Positions 1-7,676 of a stretch of 45,213 nucleotides of DNA are shown here, in pieces. Below the pieces are notes generated by a model. It had not been told where the DNA came from. It was given only the letters and a program-made list of their open reading frames with translations, and did not search any database. This DNA is from JACKFB01 sp041389525 (lineage in GTDB: Bacteria; Myxococcota_A; UBA9042; PHBI01; JACKFB01): NCBI GenBank assembly GCA_041389525.1, contig JAWKRR010000060.1, positions 1 through 45,213 on the forward strand. The letters run 5' to 3'. The translations under genes were made by a program, and so were the position numbers. How positions within the stretch are numbered: position 1 is the stretch's first letter; each line of letters starts with the position of its first letter.

Positions 1-917
1 TCGGCGATGAGGAGGTCCGTCGGCCGCAGGGCGCGCTCGGCGCCGTCCAGGGTCGTGAAGGTCTCGCCGTCGCGCGCGTGGCGGACGACGATGGCGTCGC
101 CGCCGACCTCGCGGGCGTCGAAGGCGTGGAGCGGATTGCCGAGATCCAGCATCACGAAGTTCGTGGCGTCGACGACGTTGTTGATGGCGCGGGTGCCGAC
201 GCGGTGCAGCAGCGCGCGCAGCCACAGCGGCGACGGCGCGATGGACACGCCGGTCAGCGTCACGGCGGAGTAGCGCGGGCAGGCGGTCGGGGCCTCGACG
301 CTCAAGCTCAGCGGCCGGTCGCTGGTGTAGGTGACGTCGAGGTTCAGCGGCCGCAGCGGGCGGCCCAGGATGGCCGAGACCTCGCGCGCGATGCCCCGGT
401 GGCCCCACAGGTCAGGGCGGTGAGTCAGGCTCTTGTTGTCGATCTCGAAGAGCACGTCGTCGAGCGCAACGACCGAGATCAGCGGCGTTCCCGCAGCGAG
501 GTCAGCGTCCAGCACCATGATGCCGGCGTGCTCGTCGCTCAGACCAAGCTCGCGCTCGCTGCAGATCATGCCCTGCGATAGCACCCCGCGCAGGGGCCGC
601 TCGGCGATCTCGAGGTCGCCGATCGTGGTGCCCGGCAGCGCCACGGCGACCTTCTGCCCGGCCGCCACGTTGGGCGCGCCGCAGACGATCGACCGCGTCG
701 CACCATCGCCCACATCCACAATGCATGCGGATAGATGAGTGTCCGGGATGGGGTCGCATTTCTGCACCGCACCGACGACGATGCCGTCGAGGCCCTGGCC
801 CACGCGGTGGATGCCGTCGAGCTCGGCCACGTTCAGCGTGAAGCGGCGGCCCAGCTCGTCGGGATCGACGCCATCGAGGTCCACGTGGCGGGCGAGCCAG
901 CGAAGTGAAATCAGCAC
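1..917 (-). CDS. pheT: Phenylalanyl-tRNA synthetase beta subunit (PheT), N-terminal part
   Basis: Beta subunit of the alpha2-beta2 enzyme that charges tRNA-Phe; it carries tRNA-binding and editing domains. 305 codons are visible and the frame stays open at the left edge, so about 60% of a normal ~800-residue protein is missing because the window ends. It starts at a GTG (915-917, read VLISLRWLARHVDLDG) with TAGGAGG about 8 nt upstream. The EMAP-II-like tRNA-binding domain covers about residues 39-150 (VGAVQKCDPIPDTHLSACIV, then VCGAPNVAAGQKVAVALPG). The B3/B4 region follows (HRPDLWGHRGIAREVSAILG, NNVVDATNFVMLDLGNPLHAFD). It lies 11 nt after pheS, and its Shine-Dalgarno overlaps the pheS stop, so the two are almost certainly cotranscribed. 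Very confident of family. Confidence 0.96.
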   Translation of the reverse strand, partial: MLISLRWLARHVDLDGVDPDELGRRFTLNVAELDGIHRVGQGLDGIVVGAVQKCDPIPDTHLSACIVDVGDGATRSIVCGAPNVAAGQKVAVALPGTTIGDLEIAERPLRGVLSQGMICSERELGLSDEHAGIMVLDADLAAGTPLISVVALDDVLFEIDNKSLTHRPDLWGHRGIAREVSAILGRPLRPLNLDVTYTSDRPLSLSVEAPTACPRYSAVTLTGVSIAPSPLWLRALLHRVGTRAINNVVDATNFVMLDLGNPLHAFDAREVGGDAIVVRHARDGETFTTLDGAERALRPTDLLIA

Positions 918-928
918 GGCGGAGCCTC

Positions 929-1951
929 CTACCTGAACTGCGCGATGAAGCGGAGGTCACCGCCCGCGAGATGTCGGATGTCCTCGATCTGGTACTTCAT
1001 CATCACGAGGCGCGAGAGGCCGAGGCCGAAGGCCCACCCGGACCACTCGTCGGGGTCCAGGCCGCCAAAACGCAAGACGTTCGGGTGGACGAGGCCGCAG
1101 GGGAGCAGCTCGACCCAGCCGGATTGCTTGCAGACCGAGCAGCCGGAGCCGCCGCAGACCTGGCACTGGATGTCGAGCTCGAAGCCGGGCTCCACGAAGG
1201 GGAAGTAGCCGGGGCGCAGGCGCACCGTGACCTCGCGCTCGAAGATGGCGCCCAGCAGCGTCTTCATCGAGTGGATGAGGTTGGCGACGCTGATATCGCG
1301 GTCGATCATCAGGCCTTCGACCTGGTGAAAGGTGTGCTCGTGCGAGGCGTCGATGCGCTCGTAGCGGAAGACGCGGCCGGGGAAGATCGCGCGGAAGGGC
1401 GGCGCGAAGTTCTGCATCGTGCGAATCTGGCCAGGCGACGTGTGGGTGCGCAGCAGGTTGCCGCCTTCGAGCCAGAAGGTGTCCTGCATGTCGCGGGCGG
1501 GGTGGTCGGCCGGGATGTTCAGCGCCTGGAAGTTGTACCAGTCGGTCTCGACCTCGGGGTAGTCCAGCAGCAAGAAGCCCATGGCGCGGAAGACGTCCTC
1601 GACGTGCTGCGTGACCTGGGTGACCGGGTGCAGGGCGCCGACGCGGACGGGCGGGCCGGGGAGTGTGGCGTCGAAGGTGGGGTCGTCGCAGAGTGCGGCG
1701 ATGCGGGCGGCCTCGAGGCCGGTGCGGCGGTCGGCGATGGCGGTCTCGACGGCGCCGCGCACCTCGTTGATGACCTGGCCGACCCGCGGGCGGTCTTCGG
1801 GCGCCACGTCCTTCATGCCCTTGAGCACGTCGGTGATGGCGCCTTTTTTGCCGAGGTAGGAGACCTCGAGCTCGCGGAGCGCGGCCTCGTCTGGCGCGTC
1901 GGAGATGGCCGCGGAGGCCTCGGCGCGCAGGGCTTCGAGCCGGTCGATCAT
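929..1951 (-). CDS. pheS: Phenylalanyl-tRNA synthetase alpha subunit (PheS)
   Basis: Catalytic alpha subunit of class II PheRS: ATP-dependent activation of Phe and transfer to tRNA-Phe. The 340-residue length is normal. The N-terminal coiled coil (MIDRLEALRAEASAAI...) is followed by the class II core: motif 2 around FRYERIDASHEHTFHQVEG, and motif 3 at GWAFGLGLSRLVMMKYQIED. A four-Cys cluster, CQVCGGSGCSVC, precedes KQSGWVELLPCG; this insertion is common in bacterial PheS. ATG start with GAGGAAGG about 6 nt upstream. It sits 86 nt after murD, and a weak promoter in that gap may serve pheS-pheT separately. Confidence 0.97.
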   Translation of the reverse strand: MIDRLEALRAEASAAISDAPDEAALRELEVSYLGKKGAITDVLKGMKDVAPEDRPRVGQVINEVRGAVETAIADRRTGLEAARIAALCDDPTFDATLPGPPVRVGALHPVTQVTQHVEDVFRAMGFLLLDYPEVETDWYNFQALNIPADHPARDMQDTFWLEGGNLLRTHTSPGQIRTMQNFAPPFRAIFPGRVFRYERIDASHEHTFHQVEGLMIDRDISVANLIHSMKTLLGAIFEREVTVRLRPGYFPFVEPGFELDIQCQVCGGSGCSVCKQSGWVELLPCGLVHPNVLRFGGLDPDEWSGWAFGLGLSRLVMMKYQIEDIRHLAGGDLRFIAQFR

Positions 1952-1980
1952 GGGGGCCCTTCCTCGTCGTCGGGGCCGGG

Positions 1981-2009
1981 AATGTAGCGCCCGAGGTCCC
2001 GTGCGTCGA
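1981..2009 (-). promoter_or_regulatory. Candidate sigma-70 promoter for pheS-pheT
   Basis: On the minus strand, TCGACG (2004-2009), a 17-nt spacer and TACATT (1981-1986) lie about 30 nt upstream of the pheS ATG. Each hexamer matches the consensus at four positions. The gap between murD and pheS is otherwise empty. Weak evidence from motif and spacing only. Confidence 0.35.
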
Positions 2010-2037
2010 GCGCGATCACGTGCGGGGCGGCTGCGGG

Positions 2038-3357
2038 CTAGGCGGGGAGGGGCTCGCCGAGGACCAGGGCACGGAAGACGTCGCCGCGGTGGGCGTAGCT
2101 CTTGAACTGGTCGAAGGATGCGCAGGCGGGGCCGAGCAGGACCGTGTCGCCGGGGGCGGCGATGGCGCGGGCGTGGGCGACGGCCTCGGCGAGGGTCTCG
2201 ACGACGGTGGCGCGGTCGGGGCCGATGGCGGCGGCGAGGGCGTCGCGGGTCTGGCCGTAGCAGACGGCGGCGCGGGCGCGGTCGCGGATCAGGGCGCCGA
2301 ACTCGGTGAAGTCGGCGTCCTTGGAGCTGCCGCCGCAGAGCAGGATGAGCGGGCCGTCGATGGCGCGGATGCCGGCGGCGGCGGCGTTGGGGTTGGTGGC
2401 CTTGGAGTCGTCGATCCAGCGCAGGCCGTCGTCGGTGGGCACGGGCTGGAGGCGATGGGCCAACGGCGCGTAGGCCATCAGGGCGGCGCGGATGGTGGAG
2501 GCGGGGATCCCGAGCGCGTGGGCGGCCAGGGCGGCGCCGAGGGCGTTCTGGACGTTGTGGTCGCCGAGCAGCGGCAGCTCGGCGCGGGTCATGAGCGGCG
2601 CGCCGTGCAGGATGAGGCGGCCGTCGGCGAGGTGGCCCGCGGCCCTTCGGTCGACCAGGGAAAAGCTGAGGATTTCGGGGCCCACAGGCCGCGGCCAGCG
2701 CGCGATGTACGGGTCGTCGCCGTTGAGGATGACCGTGTCGCCGGCGCCCATGTGGCTGTACACGCGGCGTTTGGCGGCTTGGTAGGGCTCGAACCCGCCG
2801 TGGTAGTCCAGGTGGTCCTCGGCGATGTTGGTCACGATGGCGACCCGCGGCCGGAAGGTGTCGCAGGTCGTGAGCTGAAAGCAGCTGATCTCGGCCACGA
2901 CGATGTGCTCGGGCGTCAGCTCGTCGAGGCCCTCGCAGAGCGGGTTGCCGAGATTTCCGCCCACGAAGGTCGGGCGGCCGGCGGCGGCTACGATCTCGCC
3001 GAGCATGGTGGTGGTCGTGCTCTTGCCGTCGGTGCCGGTGATGGCGGCGACGGTGGCGGGCGACAGACGCCAAAACAGCTCGACCTCGCCTATGGATTCG
3101 GAGGCGAGGGCGGCGATCTCGGCGCGGACCGGCGAGACCTCGGGGATGCCGGGGCTGAGGACCGCGATGTCGCCGGGGCGCGGCGCGTTGGTGCCGGCCT
3201 CGAAGGCGACCGAGGGCGCGAGGGCGGGCGGCCGGGTGGCCTCAGGGCGCGCCTCGACGAGCCGGACCTCCCCACCGCGCGACGCCAGCGCGTTCGACGC
3301 CGCCACGCCGCTGCGGCCGGCGCCGACCACGGTGAAGCGCTTGCCGGCGACCTCCAT
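2038..3357 (-). CDS. murD: UDP-N-acetylmuramoyl-L-alanine--D-glutamate ligase (MurD)
   Basis: Cytoplasmic Mur ligase that adds D-Glu to UDP-MurNAc-L-Ala in peptidoglycan synthesis. At 439 residues it is the usual length. Domains: Rossmann-like N-domain (VVGAGRSGVAASNALASRGG), central ATPase with P-loop GTDGKSTTTT at about 108-117, the EISCFQL and NIAEDHLDYHG motifs, and a C-terminal ligase domain with GLRWIDDSKATNPNAAAAG and LLGPACASFDQFKSYAHRG, both diagnostic of MurD. The ATG lies 2 nt after the murC stop and its Shine-Dalgarno (GGGAGG) is inside the murC end, so translation is probably coupled. murC-murD here sit next to pheST rather than among ftsW/murG/ddl, so this is only a fragment of a dcw-type order. 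Confidence 0.97.
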   Translation of the reverse strand: MEVAGKRFTVVGAGRSGVAASNALASRGGEVRLVEARPEATRPPALAPSVAFEAGTNAPRPGDIAVLSPGIPEVSPVRAEIAALASESIGEVELFWRLSPATVAAITGTDGKSTTTTMLGEIVAAAGRPTFVGGNLGNPLCEGLDELTPEHIVVAEISCFQLTTCDTFRPRVAIVTNIAEDHLDYHGGFEPYQAAKRRVYSHMGAGDTVILNGDDPYIARWPRPVGPEILSFSLVDRRAAGHLADGRLILHGAPLMTRAELPLLGDHNVQNALGAALAAHALGIPASTIRAALMAYAPLAHRLQPVPTDDGLRWIDDSKATNPNAAAAGIRAIDGPLILLCGGSSKDADFTEFGALIRDRARAAVCYGQTRDALAAAIGPDRATVVETLAEAVAHARAIAAPGDTVLLGPACASFDQFKSYAHRGDVFRALVLGEPLPA

Positions 3358-3359
3358 GT

Positions 3360-4742
3360 TCAGGCCTCCCCGGCGCGAGCGCGTAGCTCCTCGGTGTAGC
3401 GGTCGGCGAGGCGAAACAGATCGTCGCCGCCGAAGAAGACGACCTGCTCGCCATCTTTGACCTCGGCGTGCAGGTACTCGGTGATGGCGTCCATCTCTTG
3501 GATGTAGGTGACCTTGGGGCCGCGGCTGCGGATCTTCTCGCAGAGGTACTCGGTGTCGATGCCTGGGATCGCCAGCTCGCCCGCCGTGTAGAGCTCGGTG
3601 ATCACGGTCTCCGACGCGTCGTGGAAGGCCTCGGCGTAGTCTTCCTGCAGGTAGTGGATCATCGTGAAGCGGTAGGGCTTGAACACCGCGGTCAGGCGGC
3701 GCCCGTCGGCCGACGCGGCCTCGAGCACGCGGCGAATGCCGGTCGGGTGGCTGATGTAGTCCTTGATGATGCGGCGCCCGCCGGCCTCGACCACGGTGAA
3801 GCGGTTCTCGAGCCCGTGAAAGCTGGCGTAGGCGCGCTGAATCGCGTCGAGTTTCGCGCCGAGATGCAGCCCCGCGGCGATGGCGGCCAGCGCGTTGTCG
3901 AGGTTGTAGAGCCCCGGGAGCGCCACCTCGACCCGGCCGCGGGACTCGCCGCGCACCCACAAGTCGAAGCTCGAGCGCATGGGCTCCAGGCGGATATCGC
4001 GGGCCTGGACGTCGGCGCCATCGGCTCGCCCGAAGGTGGTGACCGGGACCGCGATGCGCTCGATCAGCGCGGCGGCGCCTGGATCGTCGCGATTCACGAC
4101 CACATGCTCCAGCCGCGGGTTGTCGGCCAGCGCGGCCGCCACCGTGTCCTGAATGTGCTCGAGGCTGTCGTAGTAGTTGAGGTGGTCCGCCTCGAGGTTG
4201 TTCAGCACCATCAGGGTCGGGTGGACGTGGCGGAGCGAGCCGTCGCTCTCGTCGACCTCGGCGACGATGAGGCTGCCGTCGTTCAGGCGTGCGTTGAGGC
4301 GGCCGAAGTCGTGCAGCATCCCGCCGATGATGAAGGCGGGGTTGCGCCCGTCCTGCTCGAGGATCCAGGAGATACCGCTCGAAACGGTGCCTTTGCCGTG
4401 GGTGCCGATGACGCCGACGGCGACCTTGTGGCGGGCCAGGACGGCGCCGAGCAGCTCTGCGCGGTGGCGCACCGGCACGCCGCGCTCGCGGGCGGCCACC
4501 AGCTCGGGGTTCGTGTCCGGGACGGCGGTCGAGTAGACGACCAAGTCCGCGCCGTCGATGAGCTTGGCGTCGTGGCCGATGGTGACCGTCGCGCCCTCCG
4601 CCGCTAGCGCCTCGGTGAGCTGCGACTGCCGCACGTCCGAGCCGGTGACCTGGTACCCAAGCGCCATGAGCGCCCGGGCCACGCCCGACACGCCGATTCC
4701 GCCGATGCCAATGAGATGCACTCGGCTGACCCCGTCCAACAT
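3360..4742 (-). CDS. murC: UDP-N-acetylmuramate--L-alanine ligase (MurC-type) with variant P-loop
   Basis: Mur ligase of the MurC/Mpl branch, 460 residues; it should join L-Ala to UDP-MurNAc. The N-domain opens with VHLIGIGGIGVSGVARALM, typical of MurC. Central motifs: EVDESDGSL (about 162-170) and NNLEADHLNYYDSL. C-domain: FHGLENRFTVVEAGG and AVFKPYRFTMIHYLQEDYAEAF. Two usually invariant motifs differ. The P-loop reads GTHGKGTVSS (about 113-122) instead of GTHGKTTT, and the C-domain motif reads KDYISHPTGI (about 327-336) instead of DDYxHHPTEI. Some stretches (ISWILEQ, LNNLEADH) recall Mpl. Its place in front of murD favours MurC. ATG start with GGGGAGGAGG 6 nt upstream. Family certain, exact substrate less so. 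Confidence 0.88.
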   Translation of the reverse strand: MLDGVSRVHLIGIGGIGVSGVARALMALGYQVTGSDVRQSQLTEALAAEGATVTIGHDAKLIDGADLVVYSTAVPDTNPELVAARERGVPVRHRAELLGAVLARHKVAVGVIGTHGKGTVSSGISWILEQDGRNPAFIIGGMLHDFGRLNARLNDGSLIVAEVDESDGSLRHVHPTLMVLNNLEADHLNYYDSLEHIQDTVAAALADNPRLEHVVVNRDDPGAAALIERIAVPVTTFGRADGADVQARDIRLEPMRSSFDLWVRGESRGRVEVALPGLYNLDNALAAIAAGLHLGAKLDAIQRAYASFHGLENRFTVVEAGGRRIIKDYISHPTGIRRVLEAASADGRRLTAVFKPYRFTMIHYLQEDYAEAFHDASETVITELYTAGELAIPGIDTEYLCEKIRSRGPKVTYIQEMDAITEYLHAEVKDGEQVVFFGGDDLFRLADRYTEELRARAGEA

Positions 4743-4770
4743 CGCTGCCTCCTCCCCGTGAACGCGCGGG

Positions 4771-4800
4771 ATGATGCCGCCGCGCCGCCGGTCACGCCAA
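4771..4800 (-). promoter_or_regulatory. Candidate promoter for murC-murD
   Basis: Minus strand: TTGGCG (4795-4800), an 18-nt spacer and CATCAT (4771-4776), each four of six to consensus, in the 60-nt gap between the HEAT lipoprotein gene and murC. Motif evidence only. Confidence 0.3.
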
Positions 4801-4802
4801 TA

Positions 4803-5831
4803 TCACGGGTCCGTGGGGAGCGGCTCGTCGGCCTCGCCGGGCGCGGCGGGGGGCGGCAGGTCGTTGCCAGCGCTGCCTTTGCGGGCGCGCTGAGCTGCGG
4901 CGCGGGCGGCGTCGCGGATCGGCACCATCGGGTGTCCGACGGCCAGCGCGTCCAGGTAGCGGGCGGCCTCTTCGCCTCCGATATCGCCGAGCGCGTTGAG
5001 GGCGGTGAGGTGGCGCTCGGTGTCGGAGCCCTCGGTCATGCGGGCGAGCGCTGCGAGGACCTCGTGGCGCGAGTCGCGGATGAGGCCCAGGGCGGCGCTG
5101 GCCCGGAGCGCGGTGACGTTGTCCTCGCTGCTGGTGAGGCGCACGAGATCCGGGACCGCGGCGGTGAGTTTTCGCTCGCCGGCTTCGGACGCGGCCTCCA
5201 TGAGCAGGCCGGGGCGGGTCTCGTCGGCGAGGACGGCCAACACGCGAGAGTCGACCGCGTGGCGCATCAGGACCTGGCCCAAGAGCCGCGCGGCGAGCTG
5301 GGGCGCGACCTCGGCGAGCAGCGCGCGCAGGGTCTCGGGGCCGGTGCCGCCGTGCTCGCCACCGAAGGGGCGCCCGACGTCCTCGCTGATTCGGAAGGCC
5401 TCCACGGCGTGGTGGGCCGAGCTGGGATCTCGGCACTGCAGCGTGCCCTCGATGCCGATGCGGGCCTCGCCGGTGGTGGCGTGGGGGGCTGGCTCACCAT
5501 TGAGTAGCAGCGCGTAATAGAGTTGGAACTGGGCCCCGCAGGCCTCCTCGTCGTCGTTGGCCGCGGGGAGGAAATGCCCTGGGGCGTGCAGGGCGGTGCG
5601 GAGGCGCGTGTCGGCCTCCAGGGCGAGATCCACGGGGCGCGAGTCCGGGGCGGTGAGGTCGGCGACCAGGATCTGGCCCAAGCGCGGGCGAGGGGTCGAA
5701 TCCTCAGCTGCCGCCTGGGTGTTCGAGGCGCCCGCGGCGGCGCCGGGGGAGGCGGGGGCGCTGTCGCCGCGGCAGCCCAGGAGCAGCGGCGCGAGCACGA
5801 GCAGGGCCCACGGTGGCGGTCTAAGGTTCAC
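4803..5831 (-). CDS. HEAT-repeat-like lipoprotein, unknown function
   Basis: 342-residue predicted lipoprotein. The signal peptide MNLRPPPWALLVLAPLLLGC has a clear lipobox (LLLGC, Cys20), so it should be anchored in a membrane from the periplasm. Residues 21-50 are a low-complexity Ala/Ser linker. The C-terminal half (about 200-310) is alpha-helical with HEAT-like units such as ALRASAALGLIRDSRHEVLAALARM and HLTALNALGDIGGEEAARYLDAL; such repeats usually bind other proteins. The start is GTG at 5829-5831 with no Shine-Dalgarno; a TAGGCT -10-like element ends 7 nt before it, so the mRNA may be leaderless. It is divergent from the multihaem cytochrome gene and 60 nt ahead of murC. I do not recognise a specific family. 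Confidence 0.85.
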   Translation of the reverse strand: MNLRPPPWALLVLAPLLLGCRGDSAPASPGAAAGASNTQAAAEDSTPRPRLGQILVADLTAPDSRPVDLALEADTRLRTALHAPGHFLPAANDDEEACGAQFQLYYALLLNGEPAPHATTGEARIGIEGTLQCRDPSSAHHAVEAFRISEDVGRPFGGEHGGTGPETLRALLAEVAPQLAARLLGQVLMRHAVDSRVLAVLADETRPGLLMEAASEAGERKLTAAVPDLVRLTSSEDNVTALRASAALGLIRDSRHEVLAALARMTEGSDTERHLTALNALGDIGGEEAARYLDALAVGHPMVPIRDAARAAAQRARKGSAGNDLPPPAAPGEADEPLPTDP

Positions 5832-5838
5832 CGGTCGC

Positions 5839-5867
5839 AGCCTAGTTCAAGTCGCGCGCGCAATCGA
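5839..5867 (-). promoter_or_regulatory. Candidate promoter giving a leaderless mRNA for the HEAT lipoprotein gene
   Basis: Minus strand: TCGATT (5862-5867), 17-nt spacer, TAGGCT (5839-5844), then only 7 nt to the GTG start. The same TAGGCT form recurs in front of the Cys-rich lipoprotein gene at 39113. There is no Shine-Dalgarno in between. Confidence 0.4.
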
Positions 5868-5914
5868 GCCGGGCGGGCGGCGGCGGCCTGTGCCACGGCT
5901 TGCCGCCCATCTCG

Positions 5915-5943
5915 TTGACCGGGTCACGGCCTCCCGCTAGCTT
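5915..5943 (+). promoter_or_regulatory. Candidate sigma-70 promoter for the multihaem cytochrome gene
   Basis: TTGACC (5915-5920), exactly 17 nt, TAGCTT (5938-5943), about 24 nt before the GTG start, with GAGG as Shine-Dalgarno at 5957-5960. The -35 matches five of six consensus bases. Confidence 0.5.
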
Positions 5944-5967
5944 GGCCCGAAACCACGAGGATTTGCC

Positions 5968-7620
5968 GTGCCCCGCGTCCTGATCGCCATCGCCATCGCC
6001 CTCTCGCTCGCTGCCTGCCAAAACCGCGCGCCCGAGCCGCGGCCGGTTGAGCGCGCGCCGTCCAGCGCGGTCGAGCCCGCCGCCGGGCCTGCGCGCGTGG
6101 ACTCGGGCGCGCCGAGAGAGGGCACGCTGCTGCTGATGGCCGATATCCGCGGCGTGCTGAAGCCGTGCGGGTGCACGCTGGAGCTTCAGAAGGGCGGCTT
6201 CGACCGCCTCGGGCCCTTCATCGCGGCGGAGCGCAGCCAGCACCCGGGCGCGCGGCTCGTGCACGCGGGGCCGCTCTTTTTCGAGGAGGCCAAGGTCGAG
6301 ACCCACAAGGCGGCGCAGCGGGAGCGCCAGGCCGAGATCGCTGCCGACCTGATGAAAGCTGTGGATTTCGCGTTGACCGGGGCGACCGCGGTGGACGTGG
6401 CGGCCTCCCACGGGAAGCTCACGGCGCTGGCCGAGCGGGCGAAGGTGCGGCTGACCGCTGCGAACCTGAAACTCAAGGAGGGCGCGGGGGCCGTCGCGCC
6501 GTGGGTGATCGAGGAGGTCGGGACCTTGCGGGTTGGCGTCTTCGCGCTGGCCTCCACAGACGACGCGGACGAGGTGAAGGCCTACGCGACGCTCGAGGAC
6601 CCGGCGGAGGCGGCGCGTCGTGCGGTGGCGGCGCTCGCACCGAAGAGCGACGTGATCGTGCTGCTGAGCGCGCTGGGGCTGCGGGAGACCAAGCGGCTCG
6701 TGCGCGCGGTCCCTGGGATTCAGTTCGCGATCGCTGGCGGGCTTGGCGAGCACCCGGTGGTGAGCGACGAGGCCGAGCTTGTCGAGGGCGAGGCGTCGTC
6801 CACGCGGGTGATGCAGTTTCACCGCGAGGGGCGCTACGTCGGGCGTTTGACCGTGCGGGTGGTCGGGGGCAGCACCGACTTCGTTGACGCCAGCGCGCCG
6901 AGCCAGGCCGAGCTTGCCGCGCTGGACGGGCGAATCGGGCAGCTTGAGACGGCGCTTGAGTCGTGGGCGAAGACTCGGGATGAGGAGGACCGGGACGTGC
7001 GGTCGGCGCGGCACCATCTGGCGAGTCTGAAGGCCGAGCGCGAGCGTCTGGGGGCGCGGGCGGCCAACGCGCCGACCGACAAGAGCACGTTCTCGTTTCG
7101 GGCGACCCCCATCGCATGGGACCTGCCGCAGAACGCTGACGCGCTGGCGATCATGGACGCGTTCGACGAGGAGCTTGCGCGGATTAACCTGGAGCACGCC
7201 GGCAAGCTGCCCGAGCCCGAGCCGGGGCAGGCCGTGTATGTCGGCGTCGACCGCTGCCTCGGGTGCCACGAGGAGGCGAAGGCGTTCTGGGCTGCCGACC
7301 GCCATCACAAGGCCTGGAAGACGCTGGTCGACCAGAAGAAGACCTTCGACGCGGAGTGCGTAAGCTGCCACGTCACCGGGTACGGGAAGGCCGGCGGGTC
7401 CATTCTGGGCAAGACCGCGGGGCGCGAGGACGTGCAGTGCGAGGCCTGTCACGGGCCTGGCTCCAAGCACGCGGAGAGCGAGGACGCCGCCGACATCCAG
7501 GCGCACCCCAAGAGCGACGTCTGTGTGGATTGCCACAACGCGCACCACTCGCCGAGCTTCGATTTTGCGCGCTACAAGCCGAAGCTGATGGTGCCTGGGC
7601 ACGGGAAGCCCCTGCCCTGA
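5968..7620 (+). CDS. Tetrahaem cytochrome c lipoprotein with UshA/5'-nucleotidase-like N-domain
   Basis: 550-residue lipoprotein; signal peptide MPRVLIAIAIALSLAAC with lipobox LAAC (Cys17). The N-terminal half resembles the metallophosphatase/5'-nucleotidase-like domain often found in multihaem proteins: GTLLLMADIRGVLKPCGCTL then KGGFDRLGPFI. Usual metal-binding Asp/His motifs are not obvious, so it may not be catalytic. A helical, probably coiled-coil segment (about 310-370) links it to a cytochrome c-554-type C-domain with four CXXCH haem sites: CLGCH, CVSCH, CEACH, CVDCH (about residues 430, 464, 491, 519), plus scattered His residues that could be axial ligands. It should act in periplasmic electron transfer, partner unknown. 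GTG start, Shine-Dalgarno CGAGG. Convergent with the ThDP enzyme gene. Confidence 0.9.
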   Translation: MPRVLIAIAIALSLAACQNRAPEPRPVERAPSSAVEPAAGPARVDSGAPREGTLLLMADIRGVLKPCGCTLELQKGGFDRLGPFIAAERSQHPGARLVHAGPLFFEEAKVETHKAAQRERQAEIAADLMKAVDFALTGATAVDVAASHGKLTALAERAKVRLTAANLKLKEGAGAVAPWVIEEVGTLRVGVFALASTDDADEVKAYATLEDPAEAARRAVAALAPKSDVIVLLSALGLRETKRLVRAVPGIQFAIAGGLGEHPVVSDEAELVEGEASSTRVMQFHREGRYVGRLTVRVVGGSTDFVDASAPSQAELAALDGRIGQLETALESWAKTRDEEDRDVRSARHHLASLKAERERLGARAANAPTDKSTFSFRATPIAWDLPQNADALAIMDAFDEELARINLEHAGKLPEPEPGQAVYVGVDRCLGCHEEAKAFWAADRHHKAWKTLVDQKKTFDAECVSCHVTGYGKAGGSILGKTAGREDVQCEACHGPGSKHAESEDAADIQAHPKSDVCVDCHNAHHSPSFDFARYKPKLMVPGHGKPLP

Positions 7621-7676
7621 CCCGGAGCGGCTGAGCGCGTCCCATGAGCCTGCCAACGGACTGGCCGGGGCTGCCG

